Origin: Tateyamaria omphalii
GTDB taxonomy: Bacteria > Pseudomonadota > Alphaproteobacteria > Rhodobacterales > Rhodobacteraceae
Length of the DNA stretch: 64,000 bases
Direction of reading: 5' to 3'
Assembly (NCBI RefSeq): GCF_014651375.1
Contig: NZ_BMWT01000007.1
Location: forward strand, 62,001 to 126,000
The stretch's first letter is position 1; each line of letters opens with the position of its first letter. The position numbers were made by a program, and so were the translations under genes. Shown here piece by piece: positions 7,588 through 16,032 of the stretch. The notes beneath the pieces are model-generated. The model did not search any database and was not told the DNA's origin. It worked only from the letters and a program-made list of their open reading frames with translations.

Positions 7588-8607
7588 TTACTCCCAACCC
7601 ACCTCGTTAAAGATTTTCTGAGCTGTTGGCACATTCTTGGCCACTTCGGTCAGATCCACGTTATCCGGGCGGAACAGGCCGAGGGCCGCAACCGACGGGC
7701 TGAGACCTACGCCCGGAACGGCGGGGTATTCGTCATTGCCAGCCGAGAAGTATTGCTGTGCCTGATCGCTGGCCAGATACTCCATGAACGCAATTGCGTT
7801 TTCCTTGTTCGGTGCGTTTGCTGCAACGCCGCCACCGGACAGGTTCATGTGCGCGCCTTCAGTGTTCTGAGCGGGAAAGACCCAGCCGATGTTGGCGCGG
7901 GCATCGGCGGGCAGGCCGTCGACGTCTTTGCGGATGGCGCGGGCAAAGTAGTAGGTGTTCGAGATCGAGATGTCGCACTCACCAGACACCAGGCCGCGCA
8001 ACTGGTCGGTATCACCGCCCTGGGGTGAACGGGCAAAGTTATCGACCACACCCTGCGCCCAGCCTTTGGCAGCTTCTTCGCCGTGGTTCTGGATCACGGC
8101 AGACAGCAGTGTTTGGGAGTAAACGTTCGAAGAGGAGCGGTGACACACTTGGCCTTTATAGGCAGGGTCGGCTAGGTCTACGTAGGTCGCGGGCGGGTTG
8201 GCGACATCGTTCTTGTCGTAGAAAATGATCCGCGCGCGCTGGCTGAAGCCGAACCACTGATTGTCGCCGTCCTGTAGGTTGGCGGGAATGCGCGCCTCGA
8301 GCGTTTCGCTGTCGATCGACTGCAAGACGCCAGCGTCTTTGGCACGTTCAAGGCGCGACGTGTCGACGGTCAGCAGAATATCTGCGGGCGAGTTAGCACC
8401 TTCGGCTTTCATTCGCTCGATCAGCTCGTCGGCTTTGCCTTCGATGCGGTTGATGGTGATGCCCGTCGCTTCGGTGAAGTCCGAATACAGGCGTTCATCG
8501 GTGTCGTAATGGCGCGACGAATACAGGTTCAATTCACCTTCGGCCGCAGCGCTGGTGGCGGTAATGGCCGCAGCAGCAAGGGTGACGAAATAGGCTCTAG
8601 CAGTCAT
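7588..8607 (-). CDS. Fe(3+) ABC transporter substrate-binding protein (FutA/FbpA family)
   Basis: A 339-residue periplasmic protein from the ATG at 8607 (SD AGGGAG), with signal peptide MTARAYFVTLAAAAITATSA. It begins the mature domain with ELNLYSSRHYDTDERLYSDF, the hallmark of the ferric-iron binding family (FutA1/FbpA), and retains the C-lobe tyrosine pair in ISNTYYFAR, which ligates ferric iron. It would deliver iron to an FbpB/FbpC-type permease-ATPase, but no such genes adjoin it here, so the membrane partners must lie elsewhere. A strong terminator follows, so it is a single-gene unit. The 250-bp upstream gap (8608-8857) presumably carries its promoter. Confidence 0.93.
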   Translation of the reverse strand: MTARAYFVTLAAAAITATSAAAEGELNLYSSRHYDTDERLYSDFTEATGITINRIEGKADELIERMKAEGANSPADILLTVDTSRLERAKDAGVLQSIDSETLEARIPANLQDGDNQWFGFSQRARIIFYDKNDVANPPATYVDLADPAYKGQVCHRSSSNVYSQTLLSAVIQNHGEEAAKGWAQGVVDNFARSPQGGDTDQLRGLVSGECDISISNTYYFARAIRKDVDGLPADARANIGWVFPAQNTEGAHMNLSGGGVAANAPNKENAIAFMEYLASDQAQQYFSAGNDEYPAVPGVGLSPSVAALGLFRPDNVDLTEVAKNVPTAQKIFNEVGWE

Positions 8608-8857
8608 GGAAATACTCCCTGTTCCCACAGATCTTAATCTTACAGAAACAGTCAATTACAGCAGCCCCGGCGGAAAGCAAGACTTTCCGAGTGAAATTGT
8701 CGGGATTGGAGTGCAGAATCCCGAGTTTTTCAATCAGCATTGCTGTCGACACCCTTAATGCGGGAAACTGGAGGCGTCCGAGATATGGCGTCACGATTCT
8801 CGGGTGCCAGTGGTGGCCGTGCCTGCCGCAGACCGGTCCCAATACTGCTGGAGCGCG

Positions 8858-9886
8858 TCAGAAGGTAATGTTGACTTTCACCGCCTGTGTGCGGTCACCC
8901 GCCAATTCGAAAGCCTGCACGGCGGAATCCACATGCATTGCGTGTGTGATGAGCGGTTTAACGTCCAAGCGTCCCGTGCGCATCATGTCGACAGCGGTGA
9001 AGAATTCGGCGTGAAAGCGGAAGGATCCTTTGAGCTGCAATTCTTTGGCTGTCATTGCCTGCATAGGCAATGTCATGTCACCGCCCAGACCCAGTTGCAT
9101 GATAGTTGCACCGGGTCGCAGGGCGGGGACCGCCGAAGCCAGTGCAGAGGTCACGCCAGAGCATTCGAAAAGTACGTCGAAATGGCCCTTGTCCGCTTCG
9201 AATTCGCTGAGCCCTTCGGGCATGTTTACAACGTTGATCGTGTGATCGGCGCCCACCTCGTCGGCTTTGGCCAGTGTAAAATCCGAGATGTCGGTTGCGG
9301 CGATCTCGACCGACCCAGCAGCCCGCGCGACCAGAACAGCCAGCAGGCCGATGGGGCCGCATCCGGTGACCAATACCCGTTTGCCCATCAGGTCGCCAGC
9401 CTGCTTCGCTGCGTGCAGAACAACCGAGAGGGGTTCGGCCATCGCTGCTTCACCCGCACTCAGGTCACCTGCGGGGGCGCATTGGGCGGCGTCGGCCACG
9501 ATGTATTCGCGGAACGCCCCCTGGATGTGTGGGAAGGGCATGGCGGAGCCGTAGAACCGCATGTTCAGGCAGTGGTTCTGGCGGCCTTCGACACAGTATT
9601 TGCACGTGCCGCAGGGGCGGGAAGGGGAGACGGCGACCAGCGCGCCGGTGTCGAGGCCCATGACGTTGTCGCCTACGGCTTCGACATGTCCGGCAACCTC
9701 GTGACCCAGGATCATCGGTTCGCGCAGTTGGATCGGGCCAAAGCCACCGTGGTTATAGTAGTGCAGGTCCGAGCCGCAGATGCCGCCCGCCGCCATCTTG
9801 ACCAGCACCTGATCCGGGCCGGGCGTAGGCATGTCACGGGTTTCAACCCGCAGGTCCTTGGCCGCGTGGGCAACGATGACTTTCAT
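8858..9886 (-). CDS. idnD: L-idonate 5-dehydrogenase-type zinc alcohol dehydrogenase
   Basis: A 342-residue medium-chain zinc dehydrogenase. Visible features are the catalytic zinc region GGICGSDLHYYNHGGFG and GHEVAGHV, the structural zinc cluster PCGTCKYCVEGRQNHC, and the nucleotide-binding motif TGCGPIGLLAVLVA. The HYYNHGGFG stretch is typical of L-idonate 5-dehydrogenases, which oxidise L-idonate to 5-keto-gluconate with NAD(P). I chose the ATG at 9886; an ATG at 9901 would overlap the upstream stop. It follows the 2-hydroxyacid dehydrogenase gene on the minus strand, divergent from the gluconate operon at 10940, so together they form an idonate-to-gluconate route. A sorbitol or other polyol substrate is possible. 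Confidence 0.85.
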   Translation of the reverse strand: MKVIVAHAAKDLRVETRDMPTPGPDQVLVKMAAGGICGSDLHYYNHGGFGPIQLREPMILGHEVAGHVEAVGDNVMGLDTGALVAVSPSRPCGTCKYCVEGRQNHCLNMRFYGSAMPFPHIQGAFREYIVADAAQCAPAGDLSAGEAAMAEPLSVVLHAAKQAGDLMGKRVLVTGCGPIGLLAVLVARAAGSVEIAATDISDFTLAKADEVGADHTINVVNMPEGLSEFEADKGHFDVLFECSGVTSALASAVPALRPGATIMQLGLGGDMTLPMQAMTAKELQLKGSFRFHAEFFTAVDMMRTGRLDVKPLITHAMHVDSAVQAFELAGDRTQAVKVNITF

Positions 9887-9897
9887 AATCTGGCCTT

Positions 9898-10845
9898 TCA
9901 CAGAACGGGGGTCAGCAGGGCGTCGCCTGCGAAATGGGCGGTCAGGTTATCACGCAAAAGTTGGCCCATCGCCTTGCGTGTTTCAATTGTACCCGAGGCG
10001 TGGTGCGGCTGCACCAGCACGTTTTCGAGATCAAGAAAGCGGGGATCGAGTGCCGGTTCCCTTTCAAACACGTCGAGGGCGGCGGACCCAAGTGCACCAG
10101 AGTGCAGGGCGTCAATCAGCGCGTCTTCATCAATGTTCGAGGCGCGGGAGATGTTGATGATCATGCCGTCGGGGCCAACCGCCTCGATGATGTCGCTGTT
10201 TATGATGTGCCTTGTTTCGGCCGAGGCAGCGAGAGTGATAAAGAGGAAATCGGCGTGTTGCGCCAGCGTCAACGGATTGTCGAGATAAGTCCAGTCAGGG
10301 GCGTAGTCCTTGGCCGCGATGTCGGAATAGGCGATGTCCATGCCAAAACCCGCGAGCCGTTTGCCCACCTCGAACCCGATGCGCCCCAGCCCGAGGATGC
10401 CGGCCTTGCGCCCAAAGACGCGGCGCTTGAGTGGGTAGAGCCCTTTGTCGGCCCAAGACCCGTCGCGCACCCAAGCCTCTGCCCCGATCATGCCGCGGGA
10501 TTGGCACAGCATCATGGCGACGCCCAGGTCTGCGACGTCTTCGGTTAATACGTCGGGTGTGTTGGTCACGCGGATGTTGCGCGGTTTGCAGGCGTCGAGA
10601 TCGACGGCATCATAGCCCACGCCGTAGACTGAAATCAGTTCCAGTGACGGGCAGGCAGTGATCATGTCGGCGTCTGCGCCCAGTTCGCCCCGTGTGGCGA
10701 TGGCGCGCACTTGCGGTCCATGTTCGGCGAGGAAGGCGGTTGCGTCGGACGCTTCGAACAAGCGCTTTACGTCAAAGGCCGCGTCGAGCGGATTCTGATC
10801 CCATTCCGGGTAGGGGCCGACTTGAAGGACGATGGGTTTGGTCAT
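9898..10845 (-). CDS. D-isomer-specific 2-hydroxyacid dehydrogenase
   Basis: A 315-residue member of the D-2-hydroxyacid dehydrogenase family, with the NAD(P) motif GILGLGRIGFEVGKRLAGFG and catalytic Arg (INISRASNIDE), Glu (region DVFEREPALD) and His (VQPHHASGT). Family members reduce glyoxylate, hydroxypyruvate or 2-keto-gluconate. In this sugar-acid locus a 2-keto-gluconate (or 2,5-diketo-gluconate) reductase producing gluconate is the attractive choice, but glyoxylate/hydroxypyruvate reductase cannot be excluded by sequence reading. It is the first gene of the minus-strand unit and begins 23 bp from the tandem LacI-type operators. Confidence 0.85.
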   Translation of the reverse strand: MTKPIVLQVGPYPEWDQNPLDAAFDVKRLFEASDATAFLAEHGPQVRAIATRGELGADADMITACPSLELISVYGVGYDAVDLDACKPRNIRVTNTPDVLTEDVADLGVAMMLCQSRGMIGAEAWVRDGSWADKGLYPLKRRVFGRKAGILGLGRIGFEVGKRLAGFGMDIAYSDIAAKDYAPDWTYLDNPLTLAQHADFLFITLAASAETRHIINSDIIEAVGPDGMIINISRASNIDEDALIDALHSGALGSAALDVFEREPALDPRFLDLENVLVQPHHASGTIETRKAMGQLLRDNLTAHFAGDALLTPVL

Positions 10846-10868
10846 GGCGATTCCTCGTTGACACGCGA

Positions 10869-10895
10869 TGTTATCGGTATCATGTTATCGATAAC
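10869..10895. promoter_or_regulatory. tandem GntR/IdnR-type (LacI family) operators
   Basis: TGTTATCGGTATCA (10869-10882) and the perfect palindrome GTTATCGATAAC (10884-10895) lie side by side in the 94-bp divergent promoter region. They resemble the GntR/IdnR operator of enteric gluconate genes (ATGTTACCGATAAC type). The LacI-family protein encoded at 13412-14416 is the obvious ligand. A matching site occurs upstream of gnd at 26161. Confidence 0.75.
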
Positions 10896-10939
10896 AATTC
10901 GACGGGCGTCAATCCCGTCCTCAAAATTCGGAGTGTCGT

Positions 10940-11695
10940 ATGTCTGACCTTTTCTCGCTTTCGGGCCGCCGTGCCCTGATCACTGGATCATCGCAAGGGA
11001 TCGGCTTTGCGCTGGCCAAAGGGCTGGCGGACGCGGGAGCCGAGATCGTGTTGAACGGACGCGATACAGGCAAGCTGGCGACAGCGGCTGAAGCCTTGGG
11101 CGGCAAGGTGCATCAGTTGGCGTTCGATGCGACCGACCATGATGCGGTGCGCGTTGCCGTGGACGGGTTTGAAGCTGCTACAGGTGCAATCGACATCCTG
11201 ATCAACAATGCAGGGATGCAGCACAGGACAGAGTTGGAGAACTTTCCCGCAGATGCGTTCGAACGGCTGTTGCAAACCAACATCGCCAGCGTCTTTCACG
11301 TGGGTCAAGCCGTGGCGCGGCACATGATTGGGCGCAAGGCGGGTAAGATCATCAATATTGCCTCCGTCCAGACAGCACTGGCCCGTCCGGGCATCGCGCC
11401 CTACACCGCAACCAAAGGTGCCGTTGCGAACCTGACAAAGGGGATGGCGACGGATTGGGCCAAGCATGGCTTGCAGTGCAATGCCATCGCGCCGGGGTAC
11501 TTTGACACGCCTTTGAATGCGGCCCTCGTGGCGGACCCGGAATTCTCGGCGTGGCTGGAAAAGCGTACGCCTGCCGGCCGCTGGGGTCAGGTCGAGGAAC
11601 TTGTGGGCGCAGCCGTTTTCCTGTCGTCGCCCGCGTCGAGTTTTGTCAACGGCCACACGCTGTTTGTGGACGGCGGGATCACGGCGTCACTCTGA
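10940..11695 (+). CDS. idnO: SDR oxidoreductase, gluconate 5-dehydrogenase type
   Basis: A 251-residue short-chain dehydrogenase of standard length with the cofactor motif TGSSQGIGFALAKGLADAGA, the NNAG motif (ILINNAGMQHRTELENF) and the catalytic YxxxK (PYTATKGA), with an upstream serine in INIASVQT. The NAGMQHR segment and the start LFSLSGRRALITGSS are characteristic of gluconate 5-dehydrogenases (IdnO/Gno), which reduce 5-keto-D-gluconate to gluconate. It is the first gene of the plus-strand operon and has SD GGAG before the ATG. Together with IdnD, gluconokinase and a distant gnd it completes conversion of idonate to ribulose 5-phosphate. Confidence 0.9.
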   Translation: MSDLFSLSGRRALITGSSQGIGFALAKGLADAGAEIVLNGRDTGKLATAAEALGGKVHQLAFDATDHDAVRVAVDGFEAATGAIDILINNAGMQHRTELENFPADAFERLLQTNIASVFHVGQAVARHMIGRKAGKIINIASVQTALARPGIAPYTATKGAVANLTKGMATDWAKHGLQCNAIAPGYFDTPLNAALVADPEFSAWLEKRTPAGRWGQVEELVGAAVFLSSPASSFVNGHTLFVDGGITASL

Positions 11696-12195
11696 TGCGG
11701 TGCTATGTTTTGATGGGCGTGTCAGGCTGCGGGAAGTCGTCGGTAGGGACGGCTTTGCAGGTGCTGTGTGACATGGAGTTTGTCGACGGCGATGACCTGC
11801 ATCCGCAGGAAAACATCGACAAGATGGCTCAGGGCGTGCCGTTGGATGATGACGACCGAGCGCCATGGTTGGCGGATGTGGGGCGGATGTTGGCCAAGCA
11901 CGAGGGTGCCATTGCCATTGGTTGTTCGGCCCTTAAGAAAAAGTACCGCGACTGGATTCGCGAGCACGTCAACGAGCCGGTGCATTTCCTGCATCTCGAC
12001 GCGCCGCGCGATGTATTGGCACAACGGGTCGCCCACCGGCCTGGGCATTTCATGCCCGCGTCCCTGCTCGACAGTCAATTCGCGACGCTGGAGCGGTTGG
12101 GTCGCGGTGAGTGGGGCGGAGAGATCGACATTGCGCGCCCCTTTGAACAGGTGGTCGCACAGTCCGAAGACTATGTGAGGGGGACGATGATATGA
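11695..12195 (+). CDS. gntK: gluconokinase
   Basis: A 166-residue P-loop kinase of normal GntK size. The Walker A motif is MGVSGCGKSSVG at the N-terminus; EFVDGDDLHPQENIDKMAQG is the family substrate-binding segment, followed by PLDDDDRAPWL and CSALKKKYRDWIRE. It phosphorylates D-gluconate to 6-phosphogluconate with ATP. Its ATG overlaps the TGA of the SDR gene (TGATG), and its stop overlaps the next gene by four bases, so it is tightly coupled within the operon. Confidence 0.95.
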   Translation: MRCYVLMGVSGCGKSSVGTALQVLCDMEFVDGDDLHPQENIDKMAQGVPLDDDDRAPWLADVGRMLAKHEGAIAIGCSALKKKYRDWIREHVNEPVHFLHLDAPRDVLAQRVAHRPGHFMPASLLDSQFATLERLGRGEWGGEIDIARPFEQVVAQSEDYVRGTMI

Positions 12196-13079
12196 GTGAG
12201 AAGATTGCCTTGATCGGCGCGGGGGCCATGGGTGGCGCCATTGGCGAGCGGCTTTTGGCGACGGGGAATTCTCTGAACGTTTTTGACCTGGACAAGGCGC
12301 GGGTGGACGCGCTGGTCGAGAAGGGTGCGGTTGCAGCCGCCTCTGCTGCTGAGGCGTCGAAGGACGTGGACTTCGTGATCACGAGCCTGAATGCCTCGCG
12401 CATTGTGGGTCTTGCTGCCTTTGGCAAGGACGGGATTGCGGATGGAGCGAAGTCCGGAACTTTAATCATCGACATGTCGTCGATCGAACCGGATGCGACA
12501 CGAAAATTTGCCAAGATGGCCGCAGAGCGTGATTTGGCCTGGGTGGACAGCCCTTTGTCCGGCGGCGCGCCCAAAGCATTGATTGGCGAACTGACATTGA
12601 TGGCGGGGGGTGAGGCCAAAGATGTGGAACGCGCCCATGTGGCACTGAAGCATGTGGCGTCGAACTACACCCATATGGGGCCGTCCGGTGCCGGGCAGAC
12701 CACGAAGCTGATCAACCAGGTGCTGTGTGGGTTGGGCTTTATGGCTGTGGCAGAGGCCACGCAATTGGCGCTGGATGCGGGTGTGGATGCCGAGAAGATT
12801 CCGCAAGCGTTGAAAGGTGGGCGGGCAGATTCGGCTTTGTTGCAGGAATATCTGCCCCGGTACGCGACCAAGGACTACCGCCGTACGGGCCGCATCGACA
12901 ACATGGTCAAGGATTTGAACATGGTGAACGATTTGGCACGGCAGACCGGCACGTCAATGCCAATGACCGCCCTCTGCGCTGAAATTCACCGGATGTTGAC
13001 CGCCGCCGGGTTGGGTGGGGAAGATCAAGCCGCCCTGATGGAGTTTTTCCAAGGCGCGAAGGAGGAGATTGAGACATGA
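12192..13079 (+). CDS. NAD(P)-dependent 3-hydroxyisobutyrate dehydrogenase-like oxidoreductase
   Basis: A 295-residue beta-hydroxyacid dehydrogenase. The Rossmann motif IALIGAGAMGGAIGERLL, the substrate motif WVDSPLSGGAPKA and the catalytic lysine in GAGQTTKLINQ are all present. The family covers 3-hydroxyisobutyrate, tartronate semialdehyde (2-hydroxy-3-oxopropionate) and threonate dehydrogenases. Its place between gluconokinase and the regulator suggests action on a sugar-acid intermediate; the exact substrate cannot be read off. Four-base overlaps on both sides show it belongs to the gluconate operon. Confidence 0.88.
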   Translation: MSEKIALIGAGAMGGAIGERLLATGNSLNVFDLDKARVDALVEKGAVAAASAAEASKDVDFVITSLNASRIVGLAAFGKDGIADGAKSGTLIIDMSSIEPDATRKFAKMAAERDLAWVDSPLSGGAPKALIGELTLMAGGEAKDVERAHVALKHVASNYTHMGPSGAGQTTKLINQVLCGLGFMAVAEATQLALDAGVDAEKIPQALKGGRADSALLQEYLPRYATKDYRRTGRIDNMVKDLNMVNDLARQTGTSMPMTALCAEIHRMLTAAGLGGEDQAALMEFFQGAKEEIET

Positions 13080-13408
13080 TCACGCGATTTGCCCTGTTCG
13101 AAGGGTCGGTAAAACCTGGCCAGACCGACGCCTTTCGCGCCGTCGTGCTAGAACGGTTGGTGCCGCTGTGGACTCAGTTTCCGGGCAACACCGATGTCCG
13201 CGTGATGTTCAGTGATGACCGGGATGAAGGCGCGCCGGAATTTCCGTTGATCCTTGCCATCACCTACCCGGATGAAGCGGCGATGGAGAGTGCTTTGGAC
13301 AGCCCTTTTCGCGCCCAATCGCGGGATGTGACGGGCGAGATCGTGGCGGAGCACTTCGACGGGCGCATTCACCACCACGTCACGCAGCTCAACGCGTTCA
13401 AGGCGTGA
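13076..13408 (+). CDS. small dimeric alpha/beta barrel (EthD/ABM-like) protein
   Basis: A 110-residue protein starting MITRFALFEGSVKPGQTDAF, with a beta strand followed by a helix (FRAVVLERLVPLWTQFPG), then a strand and a helix (FPLILAITYPDEAAMESALD), as in the dimeric ferredoxin-like barrel family that includes EthD and antibiotic-biosynthesis-type monooxygenases. A histidine-rich end (GRIHHHVTQLN) may contribute to an active site. In sugar-acid operons such proteins are usually unassigned; an epimerase or isomerase role is possible. It overlaps the previous gene as ATGA. Confidence 0.65.
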   Translation: MITRFALFEGSVKPGQTDAFRAVVLERLVPLWTQFPGNTDVRVMFSDDRDEGAPEFPLILAITYPDEAAMESALDSPFRAQSRDVTGEIVAEHFDGRIHHHVTQLNAFKA

Positions 13409-13411
13409 GTC

Positions 13412-14416
13412 ATGGGTGCGCGTGTCACCATGCGGGATGTGGCGCAGGCTGTGGGTATGTCGCCCATGACCGTCAGTCGTGCGCTGCGTGACGACCGCAC
13501 CGTCAACGCAAAGACCCGCGCCAAGGTGCGGCAAGTCGCAGATGATCTTGGCTATGTCTATGACAGCACTGCACAGGCCTTTCGCACACAGAAAAGCGGG
13601 TTTGTCGCTGTCACGCTTCCGTCCGTGAACAACGCGAATTTTGCCGAGACTTTCCGCGCGCTTACAAACGGGTTGGGCGACTTGGGCTTGCAACTGCTCC
13701 TGGGCAGTACAAACTATCGCGTTGAGCGCGAAGAGGAACTGGTGCGTCAATTGTTGACGCGGAACCCCGAAGCTCTGGTGCTGACCGGCGGCCACCACAC
13801 AGATGAGACACGCAAACTGATACAGGGACGGGATTTACCTGTAATCGAAATGTGGGATTTGCCCGTCGACCCTCTGGGGCACGTTGTTGGCTTTTCCAAC
13901 GGGGACGCAATGGACCATGTAGTAGAGCATCTGGCCCAAACAGGACGGCGCAAGCTGGCCTTTGTTGGTGCGTCTGAGGGGGCTGATATGAGGGGAGCCG
14001 TTCGCCGTTCGGGTGCCATTGAGGCGGCGCGCGCCCGCGGGTTGCCCGAAGTAGCGGTGATTGATGCGGGTCCGGCACCAGTTTCAATGCGTCATGGAGC
14101 GGCTGCGATCGAAGCCCTTGGGCGCGATGTGGCGCAATATGATGCGCTGGTTTGTGTGTCGGATCCGGTGGCCTTCGGGTGTCTCAGTGCTGCGCAACGA
14201 CTGGGACTGCGTGTGCCTGACGATTTGGCCATCACAGGCTTTGGCCACTTTGAGGTGGCCAAAATATCAAATCCTCGGATTACGACTGTAGACGTCCACG
14301 CCGAGGACATTGGTCGGCAGGTTGTGTCCTTGCTGTCCGGAATTTTTGATAATGAGGTGGACGGCCCGATCAGAACTGATGTGGGTTCCGCCTTGGTGTT
14401 GGGTGAGACGAGCTGA
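13412..14416 (+). CDS. LacI family transcriptional regulator of the gluconate/idonate locus
   Basis: A 334-residue LacI-family repressor. The N-terminal helix-turn-helix VTMRDVAQAVGMSPMTVSRALR is followed by the hinge helix region and a periplasmic-binding-protein-like effector domain containing FVAVTLPSVNNANFAETFRA and ALVCVSDPVAFGCLSAAQRL. It closely resembles GntR/IdnR-type regulators. It is the last gene of the operon, three bases after the previous stop, and is likely to bind the operators at 10869-10895 and 26161-26172. Gluconate, idonate or a phosphorylated derivative is the expected inducer. Confidence 0.9.
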   Translation: MGARVTMRDVAQAVGMSPMTVSRALRDDRTVNAKTRAKVRQVADDLGYVYDSTAQAFRTQKSGFVAVTLPSVNNANFAETFRALTNGLGDLGLQLLLGSTNYRVEREEELVRQLLTRNPEALVLTGGHHTDETRKLIQGRDLPVIEMWDLPVDPLGHVVGFSNGDAMDHVVEHLAQTGRRKLAFVGASEGADMRGAVRRSGAIEAARARGLPEVAVIDAGPAPVSMRHGAAAIEALGRDVAQYDALVCVSDPVAFGCLSAAQRLGLRVPDDLAITGFGHFEVAKISNPRITTVDVHAEDIGRQVVSLLSGIFDNEVDGPIRTDVGSALVLGETS

Positions 14417-14560
14417 ACCAACTGGGGCAATTGGCTGTCACTTGTCGGATCGCTCAATTTCTGAGCCTTGGTTTGGTTAAATTGATTGGCGGCGTCTCCA
14501 GTCGCTCACGGACCGTCGCGTGCGACAGGCCAGTTGCCCTCGCTCGCAGGAAAGTAATTT

Positions 14561-15586
14561 CTAACGAAGTGCGTTCATCAAAGCGGTGACCAGCGCGTTC
14601 GGTTCCCCTTCCATCCGAGGAAGGAGAACCGTTCTCACGACCCCATTCAATGCCCTGTCGGCCATCGCGGCAGCTGGATCTTCATGGTCAATCGCAACCT
14701 CAATGGCTTCCACCGTGGTCAAGACTGCGCCCGGGACATGCGCAACGCCCTGAAGCAGCGCGCTGATGCCTAAATGTTCCACTTGATTGCTGTTGGAGGG
14801 TGGTCCCACGAAGGCAGGATTAAAACCCTCGACACCCCAGACCTGGCTCGCCGTCAGACCCTCGCCTGTCGCATATTGATGAATATGCGGGACGCTGAAA
14901 TGGCCCACATAGCCGTGGCTCCAAAGTGGTCGGTGCGTCAAAGGATTGTGCCTGTTTGTGCCCGACAGCAGCGCCTGCCAGATCAATAGAGTGGCCTGCC
15001 CGGCAGTTTGAGCATGACGCTCTCGTTCCGCACGCGCGCTCTCGGGCAGTGTTTCGACGTAAGTGCGTGCAAGCGGCAGGAGTGCCAAAGCACCGTCCAA
15101 AGCATTTGGCCGGTGTTTCAGGAAAGCTGCATAGGCATCAGACAGAAGTCCAATGTGCGTAGCTCCTGCATCAGATGCCAGTGCTTCAGTTAGTGTATAG
15201 ACACTCCAACCTGCCTCACGCAAAGCTGGCGTGCTGACGTCCCAAAGCGTCGGCGGCAGGGGTTGCCCGCGTTCAGAGCTTTTGAAGGACAGCTTCTCAA
15301 TTGCATCCGCATACGCAGTCAACGTCGCCTCGGTTACCTCGCCCGCGGCAAGTCGGGCCAAGTGATCGTCGACGCCCAGGTCACTCAATTGACCGGTTGG
15401 ATGCAGGCCAACCGCAAGAAGTCGCTCCTCCAGGTCTGATGCTCTCAGAGCGGCTGGTGCGACAGAGGCATCCTCAACAGCACCCTTGGGGACTTGGATC
15501 GACAATAGAGAACGAGACACAAACCACGTCGCACCCACTGCGATTACGACCGCAATAGAAATCCAAAACCTTCCTGACCGCTTCAT
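14561..15586 (-). CDS. membrane-anchored hypothetical protein
   Basis: A 341-residue protein from the ATG at 15586 (the longer frame would need a TTG). One transmembrane helix or uncleaved signal is visible near the N-terminus (FWISIAVVIAVGATWFVSRS), so most of the protein should face the periplasm. The rest is largely helical with no cysteine-rich or catalytic motif that I recognise; GLTASQVWGVEGFNPAFVGP and LSGTNRHNPLTHRPLWSHGY are the most distinctive segments. It lies in a run of minus-strand exported proteins. Function unknown. Confidence 0.65.
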   Translation of the reverse strand: MKRSGRFWISIAVVIAVGATWFVSRSLLSIQVPKGAVEDASVAPAALRASDLEERLLAVGLHPTGQLSDLGVDDHLARLAAGEVTEATLTAYADAIEKLSFKSSERGQPLPPTLWDVSTPALREAGWSVYTLTEALASDAGATHIGLLSDAYAAFLKHRPNALDGALALLPLARTYVETLPESARAERERHAQTAGQATLLIWQALLSGTNRHNPLTHRPLWSHGYVGHFSVPHIHQYATGEGLTASQVWGVEGFNPAFVGPPSNSNQVEHLGISALLQGVAHVPGAVLTTVEAIEVAIDHEDPAAAMADRALNGVVRTVLLPRMEGEPNALVTALMNALR

Positions 15587-15679
15587 CCGATGTGCGCCAC
15601 GGAGCAGAATCCAATGTTCCGGCAACAGCCTGTGCTATCAATGGGTCTTGGTTTCCTGAAAAATGGCACGAAAGTCATC

Positions 15680-15976
15680 CTAGTCTTGTGCCAGATAGTC
15701 TTCGAAGCCCTCCAATGTCCCGTTGATAATTGTGCAATTGCCGGCTGAACGAGTTGTCGGCGCGTCCCAATAGATGTTCCAGAACACGGTGATGCTTTGG
15801 TCGTCAAATACGCCTGGAAACACAGAAATCGCAGCGTTTGGCAGATCTGCGTATTCGGGGACTTCCCATAGATAATCGTGACACAACCGCAGAGCTTCTG
15901 TTGTTTTGCGGTCAAACGCATGCGCCGGGACAGTCAAAAATGAAACGGCCAATAAAGTGCAGATACACCTTTTCAT
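15680..15976 (-). CDS. small exported hypothetical protein
   Basis: A 98-residue protein preceded by a strong Shine-Dalgarno (AAGGAG) and starting MKRCICTLLAVSFLTVPAHA, a clear signal peptide cleaved after AHA. The mature domain of about 78 residues has two cysteines (LRLCHDYLWE and GNCTIINGT) that could pair, and aromatic patches (VFWNIYWDAP). No family is recognised. It is probably secreted or periplasmic. It sits between the membrane-anchored unknown and the frameshifted hydrolase on the same strand. Confidence 0.65.
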   Translation of the reverse strand: MKRCICTLLAVSFLTVPAHAFDRKTTEALRLCHDYLWEVPEYADLPNAAISVFPGVFDDQSITVFWNIYWDAPTTRSAGNCTIINGTLEGFEDYLAQD

Positions 15977-16032
15977 TCGAATTCTCCTTTTCAATGAAAC
16001 TAGAGCATTTCTATCTTGTGGACGGGGAATGT

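Noticed and set aside
8804-10288. 494-codon plus-strand open frame opposite idnD and the hydroxyacid dehydrogenase
   Set aside because: It mirrors two clear enzyme genes on the minus strand, has no family signature and no ribosome site; long antisense frames are common in GC-rich coding DNA.
15583-15921. 112-codon minus-strand frame overlapping the small exported protein
   Set aside because: The overlapping frame from 15976 has a strong SD and a signal peptide, so it is the real gene; this one is its shadow.
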